64,000 nt of DNA from JBCCWR01 sp039193385 (GTDB lineage: Bacteria > Verrucomicrobiota > Verrucomicrobiia > Methylacidiphilales > JBCCWR01), in contig JBCCWR010000001.1 in NCBI GenBank assembly GCA_039193385.1, positions 10,048 through 74,047 of the forward strand, written 5' to 3'. Positions 1-7,126 of this stretch are shown here, in pieces. Numbering within the stretch: position 1 is the first letter of the stretch; every line of letters starts with the position of its first letter. The notes beneath the pieces are model-generated. The model had not been told where the DNA came from. It did not search any database and saw only the letters and a program-made list of their open reading frames with translations. Both the position numbers and the translations under genes were made by a program.

Positions 1-116
1 TGTAATTCGTAAGCGAGACATTTTTCATAAGTTGATTCCAGAAGACCCGGGCCTAGGTTTTTATGGACTTCGATAGCGCAGCCAATGACTTGATTGGATA
101 ACTGGGTAAATTTCAT
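1..116 (-). CDS. GxxExxY protein, N-terminal part (cut by window edge)
   Basis: The 38 visible residues start at an ATG at 116 and read MKFTQLSNQVIGCAIEVHKN followed by LGPGLLESTYEKCLAYEL. The pattern AIEVHK-LGPGLLES-YE-CLAYEL is the signature of the GxxExxY family, small proteins of about 125 residues related to PD-(D/E)XK folds and common in PVC bacteria and Bacteroidota. Their function is not established. The rest of the gene lies beyond the left edge. It is read in the same direction as comM, 67 bp downstream of the comM stop. Confidence 0.8.
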   Translation of the reverse strand, partial: MKFTQLSNQVIGCAIEVHKNLGPGLLESTYEKCLAYEL

Positions 117-183
117 TTTATTGATACTTTTAAAAAATTACCAAGATTGAGAGGTTCATGCTCTTCAAGTTCTTCATGGTAAA

Positions 184-1734
184 TTAGCCCCAGAGTTGAC
201 GGTCGAGGGTGCGGTATTGCACCGCTTCACTGACATGATCGGCACGGATGTGTGGGCTCTCTTCTAAATCTGCGATGGTGCGGGATACTTTTCGGATGCG
301 ATCGTAAGCGCGTGCGGAGAGATTCAGATCTTCCATGGAGTAACGGAGGATGTTTTGAGATTCTTCATCAAGGGGTGCAAAGTTCGTTAGTTCTTTGGCA
401 TTCATCTGTGCGTTACACCAGATTTTTCTGCCATTGCTGCCATTGGATGATTGGTAACGTTTTTGTTGAAGCTGACGGGCTTGTATGATGCGTTGGCGAA
501 TGGTGGCCGAGTTTTCACCGTTATTTTGGTCTATGAGGTGTTTATGTTCCAACGCAGCAACCTCAAGGTGAATGTCAATGCGGTCTAGAAGAGGGCCAGA
601 TATTTTATTGAGGTAGCGTTGCATGGCGTGATGCGAGATTTTTCCTCTGTCTGCATCGCCGTGAGATCCCGAAGGCGTGGGGTTCATGGCGGCGACAAAC
701 ATGAAGCGCGAAGGAAAGGTGAGCGAACCGGATGCTCGGGAGATGGTGACGCTGCCATCTTCCAGAGGCTGGCGCAGCACTTCCAGTGCGGAACGTTTGA
801 ACTCTGGCAGCTCGTCCATGAAGAGTACGCCATTGTGCGCCAGCGAAACTTCTCCGGGGGTAGGATTGGCTGAACCTCCGATGAGGCCAATATCAGAAAT
901 GGTGTGGTGTGGAGAGCGAAAAGGGCGCTGTGCGATGATGGGTTGCTGTGGGCTGGTCAGCCCGCATACGGAATGGATGCGAGTTGTTTCAAGGGCTTCT
1001 TCAAGTGTGAGTGGTGGAAGGATGGTTGGTATACGTTTGGCCAACATGCTTTTACCCGCGCCAGGGTTGCCTACCATGAGGAGATTATGTCCCCCAGCAG
1101 CGGCAATCTCAATGGCACGTTTGGCCGACTCCTGACCTTTGACCTCGGCAAAGTCGAGTGAATCTAACATACGGTTGTGGCTGGCAGCGGGATCAAAATT
1201 TCCCCGCTGCGGGGTGATGTCGAGTTTACCCTCGAGGAATTCGACAGCTTGTCCCAGGGAATGAAGAGGATAGACGGATAACCCTTCTACTACGGAAGCT
1301 TCTCCGGCATTTTCATGCGGCACGAGTAAACCTCGACAGCCTTTTTCACGAGCCAGTAAAGCCAGAGGCAGAATACCTCGAATAGCGCGTAGACTACCGT
1401 CCAGAGCAAGTTCCCCAGCCATAAAAAAGTGATGAAGCAGTTGAGGCTCCAGTTGTTTCGATGCGGCAAGAATGCTCAGGGCGATGGGCAGGTCAAAGAT
1501 AGGACCTTCCTTTTTAATGTCAGCAGGGGCGAGGTTGATGGTGATGCGTCCATCCGGATGATCGAAGCCGCTGTTGGCTAGAGCTGTTTTAACACGATCG
1601 CGAGATTCCTTAACGGCTGTGTCTGGCAGACCTACCATAACGACGGCGGGAAGTCCGCGTCCAGAATCTACTTCCACTTCCACAGGAAAGGCTTGTACAC
1701 CGATGACCGCTCCAGACAATGCTTTCGCTAACAT
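184..1734 (-). CDS. comM: YifB/ComM-family Mg-chelatase-like AAA+ ATPase
   Basis: Full-length 516-residue member of the YifB/ComM family. Residues 1-170 form the Lon-protease-like fold seen in this family, followed by an AAA+ Mg-chelatase domain with Walker A GNPGAGKS at 222-229, the RPFRSPHHTISD motif, Walker B GVLFMDELPEF, and a C-terminal Mg-chelatase region ending RTLDRQLWG. In Vibrio and Haemophilus, ComM is a hexameric helicase that drives branch migration during natural transformation. The family is also widespread in bacteria not known to be competent. The gene stands alone apart from the GxxExxY gene behind it. Confidence 0.93.
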   Translation of the reverse strand: MLAKALSGAVIGVQAFPVEVEVDSGRGLPAVVMVGLPDTAVKESRDRVKTALANSGFDHPDGRITINLAPADIKKEGPIFDLPIALSILAASKQLEPQLLHHFFMAGELALDGSLRAIRGILPLALLAREKGCRGLLVPHENAGEASVVEGLSVYPLHSLGQAVEFLEGKLDITPQRGNFDPAASHNRMLDSLDFAEVKGQESAKRAIEIAAAGGHNLLMVGNPGAGKSMLAKRIPTILPPLTLEEALETTRIHSVCGLTSPQQPIIAQRPFRSPHHTISDIGLIGGSANPTPGEVSLAHNGVLFMDELPEFKRSALEVLRQPLEDGSVTISRASGSLTFPSRFMFVAAMNPTPSGSHGDADRGKISHHAMQRYLNKISGPLLDRIDIHLEVAALEHKHLIDQNNGENSATIRQRIIQARQLQQKRYQSSNGSNGRKIWCNAQMNAKELTNFAPLDEESQNILRYSMEDLNLSARAYDRIRKVSRTIADLEESPHIRADHVSEAVQYRTLDRQLWG

Positions 1735-1820
1735 CAGAATGTTATGCCGGGGCGTTGAAGCTATTGTCTAGCGATAACACTTGAATGTTTAAAAAAATAG
1801 AGCGATGTAACGTTTAATGA

Positions 1821-3122
1821 TCAGGTGGATCGCTGGCCGGCCCTTTTACGTACGGTTTTTTTAACGGTTTTTCGAGCCGTTTTCTTCGCTACGGGTTTTT
1901 TGGAGACCGCTTTCTTGATCGTTTTTTTGGTAACTTTTTTGGCAGAAGCAGAACGTTTGCGAGCTATCTTTTTATTTGTTATTTTTTTAGCTGCCTTGCG
2001 AGGAGTGCTTGATGCAGGACGCGTATTGTCTACCGAAGCGAGGAGCAGATTAAGTGCTTTAAGGATATGGATTCCTTGAGGTATTTCAAATGCTTGAGGA
2101 TTGTATTCGTTCTCTCGGCTGCGAGTTTTGATCCAGCGAATCTTGGCCGCCTCGGAGACATGGGAGATGTCTGATTTTTCAAGACGACGCACATGCTTGG
2201 GAAGTATTTTAAATAAACCTTCCAAGCCATCACTGAAGCTCGCCATAGGGTCCATATGATGCAGGGCCTGCTGTACTTTCTTCGCATCGAAGGTAAGCTT
2301 AAGCTTCAAGATGGAGATGGTTTCAATCATCCAAGTCAGTGCGGCATCTGCAAGTTTGCTGTTATCAAGCTCGGATGGATCTTTGCTGGTTGTACCGCCG
2401 CCAACAGAGCTGTGTCCTCCAGGGAACCAAACTTCTATGACGCGTTGAGAGGCAGGAGAGTGTGTGCCTTTATCCATAGGCGTATTACAAAAAGAACGAC
2501 GCTTTTCATCAATGGCTACGGCATGCAGGGCATTTTTAATAATAGGACTGATGCTTGTATCATGAAACTGGTATTTCCCATTCCAGAGACGATCCAGAGG
2601 AATGAAGGGAACAATGTCGGGCAATCCGCGTGAACCGACGGTGTCCCAACATGCTACCAGATCTATGTTGATTTCACGGCTAAAGCTTTCGCGAAACTCG
2701 ACCTTTTCCTTTTCGTTAAAATCCTTACCGCTTTTATACGTTTTAAAAGCTTCATCAATGTGGGAAAAGAATTCTGTTTTGAGAAGGCCGACATGGTAGA
2801 TCATACCTGCCAGACTGCGCACAGTGTAAGCGCCGCGGCTGTAACCAAAAAAGTATAGCTCATCTCCCGGTTCATAATTGAGGATGAGAAAGCGATAGGC
2901 TTCTTTGATGTTCTGGTCGAGTCCTTTGCCGAAGGCGCCGCCACGAAGTTTGCTCAGAGGGCTGTCTGTGCCGACACCAGAATCATAGTATTTGATTTGA
3001 GGAACAGGGCTGGGTCCGGTGGTGTCGAGAGTTTCAATAGCCTCATAAATTTTGAAAACATTGGTTTGATTCGCTGGTGTGAGCCAGGTTCCGTCACAAC
3101 AAATAATAAGACGTTTTTTCAT
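1821..3122 (-). CDS. DUF2235 alpha/beta-hydrolase with lysine-rich H1-like tail
   Basis: The first roughly 360 residues are a DUF2235 domain, the fold shared with Tle1-type phospholipases of type VI secretion. It opens with the typical RLIICCDGTW, has the nucleophile elbow GYSRG with Ser95, the ACWDTVGSRG block and a GGHSSVGGG block supplying the probable Asp and His. From about residue 370 the protein changes to a 60-residue tail almost entirely of Lys, Arg, Ala, Thr and Val in KKAAKK/KKTVKK-like repeats, resembling bacterial histone-H1-like proteins. No type VI secretion genes, VgrG or immunity gene are nearby, so an effector role is not supported by context. The tail may bind nucleic acid or polyanions (inference). 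The substrate is unknown. Confidence 0.85.
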   Translation of the reverse strand: MKKRLIICCDGTWLTPANQTNVFKIYEAIETLDTTGPSPVPQIKYYDSGVGTDSPLSKLRGGAFGKGLDQNIKEAYRFLILNYEPGDELYFFGYSRGAYTVRSLAGMIYHVGLLKTEFFSHIDEAFKTYKSGKDFNEKEKVEFRESFSREINIDLVACWDTVGSRGLPDIVPFIPLDRLWNGKYQFHDTSISPIIKNALHAVAIDEKRRSFCNTPMDKGTHSPASQRVIEVWFPGGHSSVGGGTTSKDPSELDNSKLADAALTWMIETISILKLKLTFDAKKVQQALHHMDPMASFSDGLEGLFKILPKHVRRLEKSDISHVSEAAKIRWIKTRSRENEYNPQAFEIPQGIHILKALNLLLASVDNTRPASSTPRKAAKKITNKKIARKRSASAKKVTKKTIKKAVSKKPVAKKTARKTVKKTVRKRAGQRST

Positions 3123-3233
3123 ATGTCGAACTTCTTCCGGAAATTTTCGTCATAGGTGAATTAATGGAAGTTGCAATGAAAAAAGAAATTATTCTCTATT
3201 TTTAATAATTACAGAACAGTTTCCAGCGTTATT

Positions 3234-3256
3234 TTGAACCCACATTATGCACATTA
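3234..3256 (-). repeat. Dispersed intergenic repeat, copy A (core only)
   Basis: Read on the minus strand this is GTGCATAATGTGGGTTCAAA, matching the core of five other intergenic copies in this window (consensus TTGCATAATGCGGGTTMAA). Only the core is conserved here. It lies in the 135-bp gap between the DUF2235 gene and the end of yraN. Confidence 0.5.
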
Positions 3257-3257
3257 C

Positions 3258-3761
3258 CTATTTACGGACTGGAGAAGGTATGGGCAAAGAAAAGGCCTGG
3301 GGAATAATGTAACACTGAGGAAATTTTCCCGTGTTTAGAATGACTTCCACAATATCAAAACGAGCTGCAGGTAGTTCGACTTCCAGTTGCCTCATGTAAG
3401 AATGTGCGGTGTAGACAAGGCGACGCTGTTTCGAAGTATTAACCGAAGCGCTGGGTGTATCCAACATTTCTTTTGAGCGCGCTTTTACTTCGACAAAAAC
3501 AAGAACATCGTCACGCGGATTGAATGTGCGTAGGCGACACACAAGATCAATCTCCCCCCAGCGGCTGGTATAATTTCTGACCAGGATTTTGTAGTTGTGA
3601 CGCATCAAGTGTGCTTCAGCGACGCGCTCTCCAAAAACGCCTGAGGCTTTTGTGCTATGAAAAACCGGGCAGTGTCGTCTGTCGAACGGGAGCAAAAGAT
3701 TTTCGATGCTCCGTACAAGGCCCAAGTTTCTGAAGTGCTGCCAGGTGTTCTTTCGTTCCAT
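3258..3761 (-). CDS. yraN: YraN-family (UPF0102) endonuclease-like protein
   Basis: The core GERVAEAHLMRHNYKILVRNY-GEIDLVC---DVLVFVEVKAR matches the UPF0102/YraN family, which has the restriction-endonuclease-like fold with E, D and E-x-K residues. Its biological role is unsettled, and rnhB-yraN adjacency is frequent in bacteria. The ATG start used here gives about 40 residues before the family core and makes the gene overlap the end of rnhB by 107 bp in another frame. An in-frame TTG near 3724 would still overlap by about 70 bp, and no ATG or GTG lies between the rnhB stop and the core, so a real overlap seems unavoidable. Confidence 0.82.
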   Translation of the reverse strand: MERKNTWQHFRNLGLVRSIENLLLPFDRRHCPVFHSTKASGVFGERVAEAHLMRHNYKILVRNYTSRWGEIDLVCRLRTFNPRDDVLVFVEVKARSKEMLDTPSASVNTSKQRRLVYTAHSYMRQLEVELPAARFDIVEVILNTGKFPQCYIIPQAFSLPIPSPVRK

Positions 3762-4311
3762 AACCTTTATGCTTTGCGAAGTGATAACCGGGATATTTTT
3801 GATCCAGCTTTTCCATCATGCGGTCACGCGACTCCTTAGCAAGAATGGATGCTGCGGCAATAGATGGACTGATGCCATCACCTTTAACGATGGCTTTAGC
3901 TTCGAAAGGCCAATGCTCCCGCATGGGAAGACGGTTCCCATCAATGAGGGCGAAGTCTGGCGGTGTGTGCAGTTTCTGCCAGGCGCGTCGCATGGCGAGG
4001 AAGGAGGCATGTAGCACATTGAGTGCATCCACTTCATCAACAGAAGCGCTGGCTATGGCATAGCTGATATTATCCACAGAGATGATTTCATCAAAAAGGT
4101 CCTGGCGGTTGCTGCGCGTCAGTTTTTTTGAATCATTGAGCGCATCTGGCCAGGTGTCATGTTCATGAAAAATAACTGTTGCTGCGACGACAGGACCAGC
4201 CAGGCAGCCGCGCCCTGCTTCATCTAAACCTGCGATGGCATTAAACTTTTTTCGCCGTGCGTTGTATTCATGGTCCCAGCAGAGTTTGTTTTTTGACGGG
4301 GCTTTTTTCAT
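3655..4311 (-). CDS. rnhB: Ribonuclease HII
   Basis: A 218-residue RNase HII that cleaves the RNA strand of RNA-DNA hybrids and starts removal of ribonucleotides misincorporated in DNA. Motif I IAGLDEAGRGCLAGPVV carries the first acidic pair (Asp30, Glu31), followed by DSKKL, ALIDGNRLP with the third acidic residue and ASILAKESRDRMM. Length and motifs are normal. It precedes yraN and overlaps it. The divergent exonuclease gene on the other strand begins 108 bp away. Confidence 0.95.
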   Translation of the reverse strand: MKKAPSKNKLCWDHEYNARRKKFNAIAGLDEAGRGCLAGPVVAATVIFHEHDTWPDALNDSKKLTRSNRQDLFDEIISVDNISYAIASASVDEVDALNVLHASFLAMRRAWQKLHTPPDFALIDGNRLPMREHWPFEAKAIVKGDGISPSIAAASILAKESRDRMMEKLDQKYPGYHFAKHKGYGTKEHLAALQKLGPCTEHRKSFAPVRQTTLPGFS

Positions 4312-4418
4312 GGTTAGATTTTATGATTATGGCGCGTGAATTGCTAGGCAATGCCCATTATTCACATTTACAGGTAGACGGAAACATTGTTTGCCTTGCC
4401 GGGTTAGAAATTTTTAAC

Positions 4419-5078
4419 ATGAGAAATCTTTGGTCACTATTTTCAAATTTATGCAGTGAAAAAAAGAAGCAGAACGTTTTGCAAAAAACCAACAGTATAA
4501 AACGTATTAGCAGGGAGGAAATTAATAAGCTGCCTCTCTTTCGTTACACAGGAAAGATTGTCATGGTGCGCTCCAATGAGGAGCTGAACAAAGCTCTGAC
4601 GGAGTTGAAAGAGGAAACTTTGTTGGGATTTGATACAGAAACGCGTCCCGCTTTTCGCAAGCATCAGTCCTTTTTGCCTTCACTTCTGCAATTGGCCAGC
4701 AGAGAAAAAGTATACCTTCTACGTTTGGCTGACATGACGGACTTCAATGGTCTCATTGCTTTGCTGGAAAAAGAGTCGGTTATTAAAAGCGGTATCGCTC
4801 TGGATCAGGATGTCAAAAAGCTCAATGAAATTTTTACTTTTAAGGCGGGGGGCTTTGTTGATTTGGGTAAAATAGCACAGATGCATAAATATCAACAAAC
4901 AGGGCTGCGCAATCTATGTGCGATGCTTCTTGGCTTTCGCCTTTCTAAGGGCTCTCAAGTTACTGACTGGAGCAAACCGGAGCTTAGTTCTGCCCAGATT
5001 CACTATGCGGCTACAGATGCTTGGGTGAGTCGAGAACTCTATGTTCACATGAGCGAAAGCTCAGATTGGGATGTCTAA
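4419..5078 (+). CDS. RNase D-like 3'-5' exonuclease
   Basis: A 219-residue DEDDy-type 3'-5' exonuclease domain protein: LGFDTETRP holds the Asp-x-Glu pair, GIALDQDVKKL the second Asp, and IHYAATDAWVSRELY the Tyr-x3-Asp of the last motif. It lacks the HRDC domains of true RNase D, so it is a short stand-alone exonuclease as in many PVC genomes. I start at the ATG of MRNLWSLF. An upstream in-frame ATG at 4257 would overlap the start of divergent rnhB and adds 54 residues with no family similarity. The substrate (DNA or RNA) cannot be told from sequence. Confidence 0.85.
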   Translation: MRNLWSLFSNLCSEKKKQNVLQKTNSIKRISREEINKLPLFRYTGKIVMVRSNEELNKALTELKEETLLGFDTETRPAFRKHQSFLPSLLQLASREKVYLLRLADMTDFNGLIALLEKESVIKSGIALDQDVKKLNEIFTFKAGGFVDLGKIAQMHKYQQTGLRNLCAMLLGFRLSKGSQVTDWSKPELSSAQIHYAATDAWVSRELYVHMSESSDWDV

Positions 5079-5201
5079 AAATATTACTGCTTTATAAATT
5101 TATATTAAGGTCGAAGCTATTGGATCACATGCTTCTTGTTTAAGTTTTAAACTAATCTTGTATTAGCAGTAGCTCTCGTTCAGGCTTGATAGTTAATATT
5201 T

Positions 5202-5975
5202 ATGAGAACTTTAGTAATTCCAGATATTCATAACCGCATTAGTTGGGTGCATGATTTTATTGGAGCAGTCGAACACGATAATCTTGTCTTTCTAGGCGAT
5301 TTTTTTGACCGTGAAACCGATCCATCACAGACCATGCAAACAGCTATTTGGTTGAAAGAAAGCCTGGTGCGCTATCCGAATGCAGCTTTTTTACTGGGTA
5401 ATCATGATATGCACTATCGTTATCCGGCTAACAATTATCTCAAATGTTCCGGTTACACGGAAGAAAAACAGATATTAATCAACTCCATTATTACTTCGGA
5501 TGACTGGAATCGCTTTAAACTTTACCACATCGATCAGGGTTGGCTTATAAGCCATGCCGGCGTTTCGGATGTTGTTTTTCGACCACCGGGACGCACTTTG
5601 GATTTAAAATGGATTCAGCAGAGTTGTGATGAAGCTCTCATCAGTGCTGCACTAAACCAACCTCATAATGCCATTGAACCAGATATGGCCCGTGGTGGAA
5701 AAACACGTGAGGGGGGCATCATCTGGTTAGACTGGGATCTTTTTAAGCCGCTTCCCAATATTCATCAGATCGTGGGACATTCAGTGGATCATTACGTTCG
5801 CGATAAAAAATTGGAGCGTAATGGTGAAGTTATCAGTTGGAACTACTGCATTGATTGCGCGTGTCGGTATGTTGGCCTTATAGAAAGCTCCCGCTTACAG
5901 ATCATAGAGACTGGCCTTTACAATGATAACGTTGTGCAAAAGGAACAACATATGGCTGAGGAAGAAGTGTCTTAA
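5202..5975 (+). CDS. Calcineurin-like metallophosphoesterase
   Basis: All metallophosphoesterase motifs are present in order: DIH (Asp8, His10), GDFFD (32-36), GNHD (66-69), a later SHAG block and the C-terminal GHSVDH. These bind a two-metal centre that hydrolyses phosphate esters. The closest general resemblance is to bacterial serine/threonine phosphatase or Ap4A-hydrolase-like enzymes, but the substrate cannot be assigned. The gene ends tail to tail with elbB, the two TAA stops overlapping on the TTAA at 5972-5975. Confidence 0.85.
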   Translation: MRTLVIPDIHNRISWVHDFIGAVEHDNLVFLGDFFDRETDPSQTMQTAIWLKESLVRYPNAAFLLGNHDMHYRYPANNYLKCSGYTEEKQILINSIITSDDWNRFKLYHIDQGWLISHAGVSDVVFRPPGRTLDLKWIQQSCDEALISAALNQPHNAIEPDMARGGKTREGGIIWLDWDLFKPLPNIHQIVGHSVDHYVRDKKLERNGEVISWNYCIDCACRYVGLIESSRLQIIETGLYNDNVVQKEQHMAEEEVS

Positions 5976-6631
5976 GCCATTTTTAAAACGGTTTCGACCA
6001 TCTTGTTTATCCCTGCTTCCGCTTCGCTGATGCGTTGAGCCAACATGTAGGCGGGCGTCGTCACGATTTTAAGATTTTCATCCACAACAATTTCATTCAC
6101 GGCTTTATCTGCATGCATACCTCCAAAACTTTGCAGAGGAGCGGAAGTGGCTTCATCATTGCCTATGGTGAAAGTCACTTTTTTATGGCCGAAAAGTTTT
6201 GCAGCGATGGCGGGGGCAATGCAGGCAAAGCCCAGAGGTTTGCCCAATTCATGAGCTGCTTTAAGAAAAGTTTCCAGCTCCGGGTTCACCTTCATGTCAG
6301 CACCATCGAAAACAAAAGAGCAAAGGTTTTTTGCCGCGCCAAATCCGCCCGGCAGGATAACAGCGTCATAGTCCGACGCATTGCATTGGGCAAGCGCTTT
6401 AATATCCCCACGGGCAATGCGTGCAGACTCCACCAGCACATTTCGAGTTTCGCCTTCCATAGGCTCTCCTGTGAGATGATCGATCACATGGTGTTGTGCG
6501 ATGTCTGGCGCTGCATAAGAGATAGCCGCATCCGCCTTATCCAGAGCCAGCAAAGTCAACACAGATTCATGGATTTCCGCACCGTCGTAGACGCCGCAGC
6601 CTGAAAGAATAACAAGAACTTTTTTACTCAT
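5972..6631 (-). CDS. elbB: ElbB-type DJ-1/PfpI superfamily glyoxalase
   Basis: A 219-residue protein close in length and sequence to E. coli ElbB. It starts KKVLVILSGCGVYDGAEIHES, has AVILPGGFGAAKNL and the nucleophile-elbow cysteine Cys137 in GFACIAPA. ElbB proteins act as glyoxalase III-like enzymes and were linked to early isoprenoid synthesis by genetic data. The in vivo substrate is uncertain. Its upstream region is the long gap in front of nrdB, so the two genes are divergent. Confidence 0.92.
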   Translation of the reverse strand: MSKKVLVILSGCGVYDGAEIHESVLTLLALDKADAAISYAAPDIAQHHVIDHLTGEPMEGETRNVLVESARIARGDIKALAQCNASDYDAVILPGGFGAAKNLCSFVFDGADMKVNPELETFLKAAHELGKPLGFACIAPAIAAKLFGHKKVTFTIGNDEATSAPLQSFGGMHADKAVNEIVVDENLKIVTTPAYMLAQRISEAEAGINKMVETVLKMA

Positions 6632-6710
6632 ATTTAGAGTGTAATTTAGGAAGATGAATTGGAAAGTGAAAGTTGCTGACCTCTATTGAAATTATGGCAG
6701 TTGAAATCTT

Positions 6711-6731
6711 AAATGCATAATGCGGGTTCAA
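6711..6731 (+). repeat. Dispersed intergenic repeat, copy B (core only)
   Basis: AAATGCATAATGCGGGTTCAA matches the core of the dispersed repeat family. The 30 bp to its left do not resemble the longer copies. It sits about 100 bp upstream of the first nrd promoter, inside the 495-bp elbB-nrdB gap. Confidence 0.5.
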
Positions 6732-6828
6732 GAGACGACTTTCTAGAGTGGTAAAATAGTAAATTTATCATTGACACACACGGCTGTTTCATAGTTGTAA
6801 AAAAATACTTACGAAAGTCGTTTGTCTG

Positions 6829-6895
6829 TTGACAAAACTAAGTCAAAAAGCTACATATTGATGAGTTACCAAAGCAGAGCCACTACATGTAGTAT
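6829..6895 (+). promoter_or_regulatory. nrdBA promoter P1 with paired NrdR-like boxes
   Basis: TTGACA at 6829-6834, 17 bp, then TACATA at 6852-6857 form a sigma-70-type promoter. Two sites fit the NrdR-box core CWAnATnTWG exactly: CTACATATTG in 6848-6863, lying over the -10, and CTACATGTAG in 6880-6895. The 16-bp boxes start 32 bp apart, the three-helical-turn spacing known for NrdR pairs. NrdR is the ATP/dATP-sensing repressor of ribonucleotide reductase genes, and a box over the -10 suits repression. The nrdR gene is not in this window. A further TTGACA at 6771 has no good -10. Confidence 0.7.
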
Positions 6896-6902
6896 TTCAC
6901 TT

Positions 6903-6987
6903 AAAAACGGTTCTTTCTAAAAAACTTATCTAAGTCGCTTATTAGCAACATGATTGATCGGTTTTAAAGAGGGGCCCGTTTTTTTTT
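6903..6987 (+). terminator. Possible leader terminator/attenuator between P1 and P2
   Basis: AAAAACGG at 6903-6910 can pair with CCGTTTTT at 6976-6983. The stem continues as TTCTTT (6911-6916) with AAAGAG (6966-6971) after a 4-nt bulge, and nine T residues run to 6987. This could stop transcripts from P1. The 49-nt loop is long for an intrinsic terminator, so this is tentative. Confidence 0.35.
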
Positions 6988-7048
6988 GACCCTGGGTTAG
7001 GAACACTAGATGTAGTAGCTACTTAAGTAGTAACACAACATAGGGGAC
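6986..7048 (+). promoter_or_regulatory. Possible nrdBA promoter P2 with NrdR-like boxes
   Basis: TTGACC at 6986-6991 is followed 17 bp later by GATGTA. An exact NrdR-core site, CTAGATGTAG in the box 7003-7018, covers this -10 position. A degenerate partner, ACACAACATAGGGGAC at 7033-7048, starts 30 bp downstream. This repeats the layout of P1 closer to the gene. The strong Shine-Dalgarno GAGGAGAG lies just before the nrdB ATG. Confidence 0.5.
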
Positions 7049-7126
7049 TTTTTACGTAAAAATTAAAAGAAATTTGCAAAAAGAGGTTTAGATTCCAATG
7101 AACATTGAATCGAGGAGAGATAAATA

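Noticed and set aside
677..1135. 152-codon open frame on the plus strand opposite comM
   Set aside because: It is antisense to the conserved ATPase domain and has no protein-like motif or start context; several similar long antisense frames (for example 6035-6604 opposite elbB and 7910-8449 across nrdB/nrdA) are also shadows.
1821..3122. DUF2235 protein as a type VI secretion effector
   Set aside because: No VgrG, PAAR, Hcp, adaptor or immunity gene is in the window; fold similarity alone is not enough.
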